Notes under the pieces: generated by a model
The model's database searches: none
Told to the model about the DNA's origin: nothing
Seen by the model: only the letters and a program-made list of their open reading frames with translations
Shown here: positions 1 through 9,623 of the stretch, one piece after another
Position numbering within the stretch: the first letter of the stretch is position 1
Layout: each line of letters begins with the position of its first letter
Assembly: GCA_000697665.1 (NCBI GenBank)
Contig: KL197711.1
Location: 1,298,761 to 1,362,760, forward strand
Direction of reading: 5' to 3'
Source: Jaapia argillacea MUCL 33604
Lineage: Eukaryota; Basidiomycota; Agaricomycetes; Jaapiales; Jaapiaceae
Length of the DNA stretch: 64,000 nt
Made by a program: the position numbers and the translations under genes

Positions 1-1921
1 TTCGACCAGTTCCCAAATAGATTTAGCAGCTGCAGTGCTGAACAGGCCGTCAGTAGCAAGAACAAGTATTTTATCTGATCTGACCACTCCTACCCCAAAA
101 TATCGAGACTCTTGAAGTTAGACTTAAGGGAGTCTAAGAATCGCTTGTAGAGCGCACTGTCCCAGTCTGAGGATGTTGCAGCAAATTTGAAGGTCACTAG
201 CCCATCATCATCGGGTGAACCTGGGATGCGGTCAGGCAATGGCAGTGAAATGTGGAGCAGAAGCCCAACAGTACCTGCTTTGAATCCCGCCGAACGGTGT
301 GTACAGGACAGAGTAGTGGTCATCTGCGCTACCAGGAAGTAACCGTCCGGCGTCAACTGGATAAAGAGTGAGAGCGAGTTCAAGAGAGAAAGCTTCCCCT
401 GACCTTGAAAGAGTCCATATCCCGATCAGGTTTGAAAGTTGGGAGAGACTGGGGCGGGCCTTCCCTCTTACCTCGAGCCTTGATGGATAGCTTACAAGGG
501 CCTTTCTCCCATGCCAGATAATAATAATGACCCTCACGAAAGCTGCAAGAAAAGATCTCGGTTCCCAGAGAAAAGGCATCCAAGGGTAATTCGATTATTC
601 CTGGTTGGGTCGTCTTCTTAGTGGGCTTCTTGACGAACCCAGAGGAGCTTGCCAATGTGTCCTGCACAAACTTCTGACTCGGGTTTCCCGACTAAACCAG
701 CAGTTGGTAAGAAATGCATCCTCCTATATGAATGCACCTCCCACCTGAGGCTTCATAGCACCTCTGAGCGACGGCCTTTGATCCTTCTTTTGGCCTTCCA
801 GTCGTAGATCGAGATGAGGGACCGGAGGTGGCCTTCGAAGTTTCTCAATTTTTTCAACTCGGTCTTTGACTACACCGGTATGAATGGTCGTTTTCCTCGT
901 CGGGGTCTTGGTTCTCCGGGCCTCTTCGTCCTCCCGCCAGTTGTCAGCGTCAGAGATATGGTCACTCTCTGAATCATCCACTATTTCCGGAGCATCCGCT
1001 GGTGTTGAATGTGGAGGACGTAATATTCGGCCCTGCATGCGTTTGGTCGACTCCCCATCGGGTGGCCCTGATCGCCCTGTTCTGAGAGGTGCCTTCCTGC
1101 CGTTATGAGGATGGTCGATAAGATGACTCTTCGACTGATCCATGCGTGCTAGCTGGGAAGGGCCTATTGGGCTATCTTCAATGATATTCATAGGATCCGT
1201 GGACGATGATGAGTGGGTTCGGGTCAATCGGGGACTCCTAGAAACAGTCACACCGATGTCCTCCTCCTCCTCTTCCTCGTCAAGAACTTCGATGACACCT
1301 GCGGACACAGTGGATGGATTTGACGAACGTCGAGTATTCCTTGTGGGATTGCGAGCAAGATGGTTGGCCGAGGCAGCAGCATCGGGGCGCGAAGAGCCGT
1401 AGAATGAGTCAGGGGGAACCGAGGAGTCATGAACCAGCTTCGACCGTTTGTTCGGACGTCCTTCTTGTCGGGGATTATGTGTTGGGGAGTGTGTCAGAAT
1501 CGTTCGCTTCGCGGTAGGATTACCGCTCCCACTTCCACGGAGATTGTCTGAAAAGCGTCCTGCGAAGGGACCGGAGGCCACAGAGCGAGAGTTCATCTTC
1601 AGAGGTATTAAGGGAGAAGGAATGAGGACTATGCCAGTTCTCGTGTGGGCTGGTGGGTGTAGCTGAAGCTAACACTCACAGTAGCGCGGTTGGTGTTCGA
1701 GGGAATCGTGATGGGTGTGGGATTACTCCTCCAACCTCTGAGAATAGCGGGATCATCGTGCAAGCATAAAATCAAGGGTGTAACTCGAAGGCATGAATTT
1801 TCGCTTACCTGCCGCCACCAGAGGGATTAGACGCGTCTCTCATACTCTTGGTCAACCCAGTACCATTGCTAGCGGCGTGCAAATTCTTGAGGGCTGCTCT
1901 ATCCTCCTTGTCCCGATCCAT
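1..1921 (-). CDS. Partial SUMO-protease-like (Ulp2/SENP-type) protein, N-terminal part
   Basis: Seven exons can be joined in phase: 1921-1809, 1737-1680, 1596-745, 691-404, 356-275, 220-94 and 37 onward past the window edge. The start is the first ATG of exon 1 (MDRDKEDRAALK); the longer open frame upstream lacks an ATG. The first ~340 residues are Ser/Pro/Arg-rich and disordered, with an acidic patch (VLDEEEEEEDIGV). A compact globular stretch follows (LPLDAFSLGTEIF...YYYLAWEKG...GLVTFKFAATSSDW). I infer a PH-like region preceding a C48 cysteine protease domain, by resemblance to fungal Ulp2-like proteins recalled from general knowledge. The catalytic His/Asp/Cys domain would lie outside the window, so the assignment is tentative. 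It could instead be an unrelated nuclear protein with a PH-like fold. Confidence 0.45.
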
Positions 1922-2125
1922 TGGGTCTCCAGACGGGTTCGGCACGAAGCAGACCAAGCAGCGGATGGTTAACGTGAAAGTGGAGGAAGAGAGGGGCTTC
2001 CCAATTTGGTATTCAGGTAAATTGCATTCCACACGCGTTACAGTTACACCGATAATTATTGTGGAGGCTGCATCACCTGCCTAACACTAGAATATGCGTT
2101 CTATGGCACTCTACCTCACTGCGAA

Positions 2126-3772
2126 TCAACTCCTTCCCAAGTCCTCCCTCATCAGACGATACAAATCTGCTACAAGGTACAAGCTACCAGCCAGAACGAC
2201 GAACCCTTCACCTTCTTCACTGACAAGATCCTCATCCTGCTTCGCAGCAGCCCACTGCAGAGCATCCTTGAGATGAGCAAGCCCCAAACCAGGAACTGCA
2301 TTTTCAGGCGCACACCAGATGTCGTCTGCGTCAGCATTCCCAAGGAGGGATGACACAACACCTGCAAGAATGGAAGGTGATTCCGACGTGACCCATGGCA
2401 TTCCTTCTGGTGGCGTAAACCTGAGCAAGGCGACGCGTAGCTTCACGCGTGTAGACTCGGAAGGCGTAAAACGCAAAGGGAAGAGAGGCTGTAGAGTCTG
2501 AAGAGGGGTTTTGGGGGGTGAGTGGGATAGCGCGAGGATGAAGGTGATCGAGATGATACGGGGGCGACTAGTAGGGTGCTGGGGACCTCGTTTCTCGATA
2601 GATAAAAGCATATCAGAGACATAAGATGACAAGGTCGCTGAAGACGAAGGATTGTGGGCACCGTCTACGAGGACCGTCAGTTCACGCGGCGTTTCTAGCA
2701 AAGGGTCGGGTAGGGAAATGGTGTGAAATGACAGTCGTCCGGGCCAGACGGTGCTTCGGATGCCTTTAATAATGCTGGCGACAGTGACTCTCTCCGAGAG
2801 ACGTAGATTCGTTCTGGTATCATTGCAAGATGGATGAGTGAGTATTGTGGAGATGACCTCGCAAGCTAGGCCCATGTTGACCAATTGGTGTTCCCCCGGC
2901 AAAGGTAACAGTGCCCGAAGGGGGGCAGAGAAACAAGGCATCGGAATTTCGACAGGCTGGGGAGAGGGACCTTGAAATGATGCAGAACCCAAAGGCACGG
3001 CGTTTGGTAGAGGGCCATCGACCGATTCGTCCCAAGTTCGAGGAACTGCGGGGTGGGCAAATATCAACTCTCCCCTACTTTCTGCGACCACCTTCTCCAC
3101 CTCGCCTAACACTTCTTGATGCTTTTGGGGTCCAAGAACCAAGGGACGACCTTTCCTCGAGATTCCTGCCTTCTCTCTGGCTATGGCATCAACCGACCCT
3201 CCAAGGAAGGCCTGATGATCCAGATCGACTGCAGTTACGGCAGACACGAGGATTGAGGTGTCGGGGATGACATTCGTCGCATCCAGCCGCCCTCCCATCC
3301 CAACTTCCATCACGACCACATCAACTTTTGCCTGCTCAAAAACGAGCAGAGCTGTGGAGGTCAGCAGCTCAAAACTGCTTGCGCCGACTTTGTGCTCCTT
3401 ATCCATCTTCTCGACCACTTGTCTTGCAGCTGCGTACGTGGAGGCCGTGATCGGCTGGTTGTCGATGGTGATGCAGTCATATATATCGACGAGATGGGGA
3501 CTGTTGAAACGCCCAACCGTTAAAGGCGGGGAGGAAGATACGAGGATGGATGAGAGAAAAGCAGAAACGCTGCCTTTCCCATTCGTGCCCGCTATGTGAC
3601 ATGTCGGGCGAGAGTACGATGGCAGATGCGACAAGAGAGTTCGTATCCGATCCAAGCCTAGTTCAATGGACATCGTTGGTGGGATCGAAAGAGAGCTACT
3701 GTGCAAAAGTCGGCGAGATGTCGACCAGATTCTTCGCGTAGTCGCTCCTACAACGTTAAAGCCGCATATCAT
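2126..3772 (-). CDS. FOL3: Dihydrofolate synthase (folylpolyglutamate synthase family)
   Basis: Intronless gene of the Mur-ligase/folate ligase family, which adds glutamate to dihydropteroate (ATP-dependent) in folate synthesis. The ATP loop AGTNGKGSVSAF is near the N-terminus, followed by FNSPHLVDIYDCITIDNQP, FELLTSTALLVFEQ, EVGMGGRLDATNVI and DLDHQAFLG. The C-terminal domain carries VDGAHNPSS. The FELLT and NSPHLVDI forms fit FOL3 better than the FPGS type. The open frame extends upstream to 3907, but the best starts are ATG at 3772 (MICGFNVVGATTRR, 548 residues) or ATG at 3673 (MSIELGLDR, 515 residues). The first would add a short Arg/Ser-rich leader that looks mitochondrial. The gene lies 205 bp upstream of the first gene on the same strand. 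Family is certain; the exact start is not. Confidence 0.9.
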   Translation of the reverse strand: MICGFNVVGATTRRIWSTSRRLLHSSSLSIPPTMSIELGLDRIRTLLSHLPSYSRPTCHIAGTNGKGSVSAFLSSILVSSSPPLTVGRFNSPHLVDIYDCITIDNQPITASTYAAARQVVEKMDKEHKVGASSFELLTSTALLVFEQAKVDVVVMEVGMGGRLDATNVIPDTSILVSAVTAVDLDHQAFLGGSVDAIAREKAGISRKGRPLVLGPQKHQEVLGEVEKVVAESRGELIFAHPAVPRTWDESVDGPLPNAVPLGSASFQGPSPQPVEIPMPCFSAPLRALLPLPGEHQLVNMGLACEVISTILTHPSCNDTRTNLRLSERVTVASIIKGIRSTVWPGRLSFHTISLPDPLLETPRELTVLVDGAHNPSSSATLSSYVSDMLLSIEKRGPQHPTSRPRIISITFILALSHSPPKTPLQTLQPLFPLRFTPSESTRVKLRVALLRFTPPEGMPWVTSESPSILAGVVSSLLGNADADDIWCAPENAVPGLGLAHLKDALQWAAAKQDEDLVSEEGEGFVVLAGSLYLVADLYRLMREDLGRS

Positions 3773-4276
3773 GTACGCCAGTGAGAATATTACACCAAGG
3801 GACCGATGATGGTGAAGGATTGAACCCCAGTGACTTCGGTCATCACCACGTCGAGCCACACAGTGGAGAGTCGCTAAGCAAGCGCCAAGGAAAATAAGCC
3901 ATTGCATTCTACAACGTCTACGATGGGGGATCCGGTAAGACGATAGTCATGATCAAAGGCATAAATGTCGTGCTCCGTAGATACAGGGACAAAAAACTGT
4001 GGCGGTCGTAAATAAAGAGAAACGTGAATGCATCCAATTAACAACGCCAGCGGGGGTGATGCGTGCGATGCGATGTGCAGTATACATACAAGTCCATGCG
4101 TGAAGACGAAACGTGAAACAATATGCTGTGGGCATCCCGGAACCATCATGAATCACGCTGAGGAGTACAACAGTTCACTATAAATGATAGCTAAATGTTG
4201 AGGAGGATTCGTCAGGATGAAGCTAGAGGTTGTCAAGAATAAGATGGAGACGAACCACAACGATCCTCTACTGCTT
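3773..4276. other. Intergenic: 5' region of FOL3 and 3' region of the SKN1-like gene
   Basis: About 500 bp without a supported gene. Short open frames here lack recognisable motifs and are not spliceable into either neighbour. It should hold the FOL3 promoter and the terminator of the SKN1-like gene; I see no clear TATA box. Confidence 0.6.
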
Positions 4277-6752
4277 CTAGCACCCATCGTAAAGAGAATT
4301 CCGCGGGAACGTATATCCAGCTTGAGCCCATGTCGTCAGATTGGGATTCGTGTATGCATTGATATGCCTGAAACCACAGTGTTAGTTCCATGTAAGAACG
4401 GAAATTCATCGTGTGTACGCACTTGTTGATATAGTCAGATGTCGGGTAACTCTTGGGACTGCACCCAATATTAGTGGTACCGCTCCGTTGGTACACTCGA
4501 ACGTAGTCGATGTACATTTTGCTGGGAAATACGAGGTGCTTGAAGTCTTGTCCTTGGAATGACGCTGAAAACCAAGTTAGGAGAGGATGGGAGTGCTTCT
4601 GCAGAACTGAGACTCACGAGACATGCCGAGATTCATAATAATGTACTAGACGCCGGTTATAATTCAGCTCCAATAAAACATTTGGAGGAGATTGACGCAC
4701 CATAGGTTCCTCGGGGATAAGTCGCTGCTGAATCTGGACAGTGGTATCGGGTCCGAGACTTCCAGAAGTTATCCCCCATGTCTTCTGGTTGTTGCTGAAC
4801 CAAGTGATGTAGCCCTGGTCCCGATGTTTGGGATCCGACCACCACTCAAGTCCGTATGGGGCATACCCGACACCGTTGTAGTTATTCGAGTCGATGAAGG
4901 TCACCGCCGACAGAGCCTGCTGGAATACACCACCCTTGTAAGAGTTGAAGGTTGTTTGTGATGAGTCGAAGATAGTGGTCGCGGGTGTGGAGTTGTCGAA
5001 GTTATACTGATAATTGTAAGGTGCGGTCTGGAATGACTGGGAGACTTGACCTTGAAAAACTGCAGTATCAACTTGTGTTTCAAGGATATCGATCTCAGGG
5101 ACACCGCGGCCGATGTTAACACTTGGGCCAGGATGATCAGAGCCAGGGCATGTGCACGCTGAAAGGCGTTGTCCAGGCAAGTAGGACAGAGGTCCGCCGT
5201 CTGGGGCCCCAGTAGCTGCCGCTGTAGGTGTTCCATCCTTGTTGGTTTGATTGGGGAATGTTCCGAGATCGCATGAAGCGTAGCTATAAGGCCACATTCC
5301 TACAGCAACGTCAGTGGGGTTTCACGAGTGGAAGACCAAAGCCTGTTTACCTTCCGTGGTCGCTCCGTAGCCGGCACGTCCCTAAGATAGCATTTTGAGC
5401 GATGGCAGAAGAAAGAAAGTGAATGAGACACGAACAAGATTTCCCATCGTCCATACGCCTAAATTAGGGATGAGCATCGAAGTCTTATAAATGAAAGATT
5501 GGATAACATACCTGGCCATAGCCCAGGAGCCTGTGGACTACCAGGCATGCTCACTGACACCTCAATATACCCAGTCGTAAAGCAGAACTTGTTCCATGAT
5601 GTCAACATACCTAAGTAGAACGTCAACGCTTACACCCTTGGTAAATCGAGATGGACATACCACTCTGGAAGTTGAGGTTATGGGTATTCTGCTCCGACAT
5701 CGTAATGACCAGTTTTCCACCCTGAGTAGTGATCGCCTGCGGGTCGTACCACTCTAGATCACCGGTCGGCCTTGCGAAGAGTTCAGGAGATGTCAAGATG
5801 GGTGCATAAAGCCACTTGCCAGTAGTTCAAATTCGCCGCCTCCCAAAACGGATCATCGCCGGGCCAAAACGTCCGACCATCCACATTGAACTCGTCGCTA
5901 AAGACGAGGTTGTATGTATCTCCATCAGTCCCCGTCCTCGTGTAAGCAGATTGCGGGGTATCAACATCGATCAATGTCGGTAAACCAGGTAAGTCGGGTA
6001 TTTGTCCACTGCCATTGATGCCCCCCAGATTGTATCCGACTATTGGAGGTCTCTTGCGGGTATAAAACGCAATAATCGGATACCCAGCAAACAGAGTTAC
6101 TAATCCACCAACGAGGACGATGATGGCTGAAGCATTTGCCCAGCCTCTTCCAGAGAAGATCGTAAATGAGCGGTCCAGCGCGGCATCACGTACGGGGTCC
6201 GGGTTGTGCAGGGCGTCATCGAGATCCGGATCCTTTGTGTCCCACATGTAAGGCGGCACCGAGGAGGTCGTTGCAGAGACCGGCACTGTCTTTTCACCCG
6301 TCGTTTCCGAGGCTTCGGAAGCTGGTGCGCTGAACCGCGTACCATTAACGTTTACGCTGTATGAGCTGGCACCATTGTATGTGGTCTGCGATGGATTGTA
6401 CTGGGCCAGAGTCAGGAGCCAGTCGCAGCACTCCTATAAAGCAACTCACAGAGTAAGGACCATAACCTCCGCCTAGCGACCCCGATGCAACATCCTGCGC
6501 AACATCTGCTCTCCTTGACCCATGCGATTGAGTAGAATAAGCTTGCGTCGAGTAGACTTGAGTCGAATAGGCTTGTGTTGACGGTGCTCTTGGTGGAGGC
6601 GCTCTGGAAGAAACGTAGGTCGATTGTGAAGGGGTGTAGCCTCTAGGCGGACTCTGCGGGGCGTTCTGAGGAACAGCGTAATACTGGGTTGAATATTGGG
6701 TAGGACTTGGGGGAGGTACACGACGAGAGGTGTTTTTAGGTCTGCCAGACAT
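4277..6752 (-). CDS. SKN1: Beta-1,6-glucan synthesis-associated protein, KRE6/SKN1 family (GH16-like)
   Basis: Type II membrane protein needed for beta-1,6-glucan in the fungal wall. The N-terminus (from ATG 6752, [11 protein letters not shown]) is a Pro/Ser/Tyr-rich cytosolic tail with five YSTQ-type repeats. A membrane segment follows ([19 protein letters not shown]), then the luminal domain beginning [10 protein letters not shown]. The GH16-type catalytic signature EIDILE is at about 5085-5100, with [22 protein letters not shown] and [17 protein letters not shown] after it. The C-terminal end is DYVRVYQR...NSLYDGC, which closes the family. The gene is split by several short introns; the last two junctions (near 4690 and 4430) were checked in phase and the stop is at 4277-4279. 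Exon edges around 5300-5800 are complex, with tiny exons, and were not all resolved. Confidence 0.9.
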
Positions 6753-7086
6753 TGTAAGGGGTTGAGGAGAACGACCGGGACGATGGCGAGAACTTCAACA
6801 CAACACCCTGTTTGCGCCACACAACCACGAGGCGATCTTCCCACGCCTCCCAAAACAGCATCGGTCAGCCGCGGTGTCGCAAAAAACAAACTGTTTGCCT
6901 TGCTGCAGTCCCTAAAATTGGCCTGCTACATTACTGTGGAGCACTCGCGCAGCACCTGTATACGTGGATGAACGGAAATATGATCTCATTCAGCATCCTA
7001 TAGGAAAGCTATCGAGGTAGTGTGCCGTTAGGGAGAAGTCCAGTCCAGTCGGGACGATGACTTTGCCAAGCTAATCTTCGGGCAGT

Positions 7087-8823
7087 TTAGGACATGCCCA
7101 TCCGACAAACAGATCCACTCCCAGTGTTACCATCAAAGGTGAAAAAGTTGGCGATGGGAGGCTCTCTCGCCGTCAGAGCTTTGAGGATATCCTGAGCAAG
7201 CATGCCCCCAACAACAGCACATACGGGGGAAAACTCATGTGATGCAGTCACCGCCATGGTCCTGGAGTAGAAAAGCTCAGGGTCAAAAACCATAGAGACA
7301 AGGGATAGGCTCACTCCACCAAGTCGGATGGCATGGAAGTGATGAACTGTTTATTCACCCCGCCTTCCTCCAACAATCTATTGGCGACAGAGAGAAGTTC
7401 CTGAGCGTGAGACACATCGTCAGGTAACATCCCCCGATGCAGGGACTCAAACTCCCAGATCGCTGGAAATCTCCAAAGTCAGGTGTCCTACAAGACGAGG
7501 AGGCACAAACAGTGACGTACCCAAAATCGTGAAAACGATGCTCGGGTTCAGTTCCTTTGTTTGTCGCTTGGTCAGTCCCGACCATCGATGTTTCAAGGCA
7601 ACATGAAGCGGACAATATTGAGCAGACAATTTCACATCCTTTGGCGCATCTTGCCCTCCAGAACGATCCCTGCAAGATCATAGGAAGCGGCGACGACCAA
7701 GCCAAATACGCTGACGGTTAAACCATGCATGACCAAAAGGAGGAAAAGGCGGAACGCGTACGGTGCAATGTAGTCATGAGTGAGTAGGTCACAAAAGATG
7801 AAACCAAGAAGTCCATAGGTCCCACCAGCATAGAAGGGTTTCCCGAACCGCCGACAAGCCTCGTTCACACGGATCTGCGCAGAGAAACCCACACAGTCGA
7901 ATAAAGGGTGTCGATGAAATTTTTCTAGGTACACGAAGACGAAGGAGGTGTAAACTCACAAGGCCATCGCGGTCCCAATCCGTTACGCAGACCAGGTCCA
8001 CTCCCTGAACTAACCCATCTAACTCATCCCGTTCTAAAACCGATGCAGTAGGGATGGTCTCCACCACAACGAGAGGATTTAAGCTCTCAATTCTGGCCTT
8101 AGCTGCATCGACCCTCTAAAATTCCGATAGAAACCCACACACATGTCAGGACGCAGGAAAATCATCACGAGGCTACTTGCCGACGAAGCACACCCGCGCG
8201 AGGGCAAGATTCGGAATCTTTTCATGAGGTACTCACTTTCTTTCCCACATCTTCATCTCTGAAGAAGAAACCGGCTCCAAGATCCTCATCCGCCACGTCC
8301 TCTCCATCGACAACTATCAACTTCCCAATACCAGCAAGCACAATATTCTTGATAGTTTCTGTAGCCACCCCCTTTAGCTTCACCAGCAATATTGTAGCAT
8401 TTCGCATCCTATCATCACATCCACGCAATAACAAATAGGAAGCGTCAGCTTGAGCGCTCAGAGTCTACGACCAAAAAAACAATGAACGAAATCATTTGCA
8501 TTCCAAATTCGCCACGAGCCAGGGACACAGGATAGCTAAGTAATGCACAAACGAACCTTTGCTGAGCTTCAAGGCCCCACAGTCGGATCTGTCGATCATA
8601 CAGGGCAGCCTCATCTATGATTCATAAAATGAACATCAGGTCACCAGAACACGACGAATCCAGAATGTAAAGCGAGGGAGAAGTCGCAGAGTTGGCCAAC
8701 CAAAAGTCCCAGCACCAGACGAAAAAGCAATAGAATCACAAAGTTAGAATATTCCCAAGTACCTTCTGTGATCTGGACGGGTACAGACTTGGAAGATGAG
8801 GAGTGGTCATGAGTGGTTGACAT
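7087..8823 (-). CDS. AOS1: SUMO-activating enzyme E1, AOS1/SAE1 subunit
   Basis: Non-catalytic half of the heterodimeric SUMO E1, which works with Uba2 in the nucleus to adenylate SUMO. Start ATG at 8823 (MSTTHDHSSSSKSVPVQ). In order: DEAALYDRQIRLWGLEAQQR, MRNATILLVKLKG, KNIVLAGIGKLIVVDGEDV, DEDLGAGFFFRDEDVGKK, VDLVCVTDWDRDGL, INEACRRFGKPFYAGGTYG, and the C-terminal FSPVCAVVGGMLAQDILKALT ending in RMGMS. This is the ThiF/UBA fold. The nucleotide loop is degenerate (KLKGVATETIKN), as expected for a subunit whose partner performs catalysis. About seven short introns split it. The C-terminal half is divided into small exons, and not all edges between 7300 and 7650 were resolved. No catalytic cysteine domain is present, which separates it from UBA2 and UBA1. 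Confidence 0.9.
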
Positions 8824-9001
8824 CGTGGATTGCCAGTTCAGGGCAAGACCGAAGGAATATGGATCTCGGAGTCTCGGAGGTGTTCGTAAAAACAATCAAG
8901 GTGAGCGTAAAATGCAAAAAAGAATTGATCTACAAGGTTCACGGGTGGTCACAATGTTCTTGTAAAGAAGCAACGACCCCGATAACGTGGCTAGGTTGCG
9001 A

Positions 9002-9011
9002 CCCACGTGGG
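9002..9011. promoter_or_regulatory. Palindromic E-box (CCCACGTGGG) upstream of AOS1
   Basis: A perfect 10-bp palindrome with a CACGTG core, 179 bp upstream of the AOS1 start codon. CACGTG is the binding core of bHLH factors such as Cbf1-like or SREBP-like proteins. That it acts here is inference from position. Confidence 0.4.
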
Positions 9012-9143
9012 CTGCCAGGAGAAGCAACGGGCTTTGAATGTTTGATGCCGGAACATGTAATCCTCGGATTTTGCGGTGGGCAATGGGCAGAGGGCAGAAT
9101 GGGGAGATGTTAATCAGTATGTAGTCATGGTCAGTTACCACCC

Positions 9144-9384
9144 AGCCGAATTCGTGGTCGTACGTAGATTAATTGCACCCACCCAAGGACCCTGGGATGA
9201 CCGAGGTAGCCGAGCGTTGAATTCGTCGCACCGTGGCATACGGTCGCGTAGCATCTACAAATGACCCAGCAATAGACGGAGGGGGGCAAGTCGCAGGCAA
9301 CAGAGAGCCGAATGATTTAAGCAGCCGAGCATAGAATTCGTGGTTGTACATGGTAGAGTAATACAAACAATTGCACCCATCCAA
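9144..9384. repeat. Degenerate repeat patch (AGCCGA...GAATTCGT units)
   Basis: Three related units occur at 9144-9186, 9208-9226 and 9323-9384. Each starts AGCCGA and carries GAATTCGT. The first and third also share a GTGGT(C/T)GTAC segment and end in AATTGCACCCAYCCAA, 198 bp apart. The region lies between the AOS1 start and the 3' end of the transcription-factor gene. No open frame or terminal inverted repeat was seen, so a transposon origin is not shown. Confidence 0.6.
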
Positions 9385-9623
9385 ACGACACAGTTATAGC
9401 CGTGGCAAAAAAATAATCAAAATGAGTAGAGACGGAGGAGACACAGGGGGTATGTATGTTGGGGATTTGGATTCAGAAATAAACAACAAGCACGCAGACA
9501 GATCATCAGCGACGCAGAAAGAGTGAGATCGCAAGGGAAAAGTGACATGGATAAAAACCGCGAAAAAAGTCCGGGGGAGCCAGCCAGTGACCAAAAGAGA
9601 GAGCGGAGAGGTGTGTGGGGAAT

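Noticed and set aside
9144-9384. Transposon or solo LTR
   Set aside because: The repeats are short and imperfect, with no terminal inverted repeat, target-site duplication or coding remnant visible.
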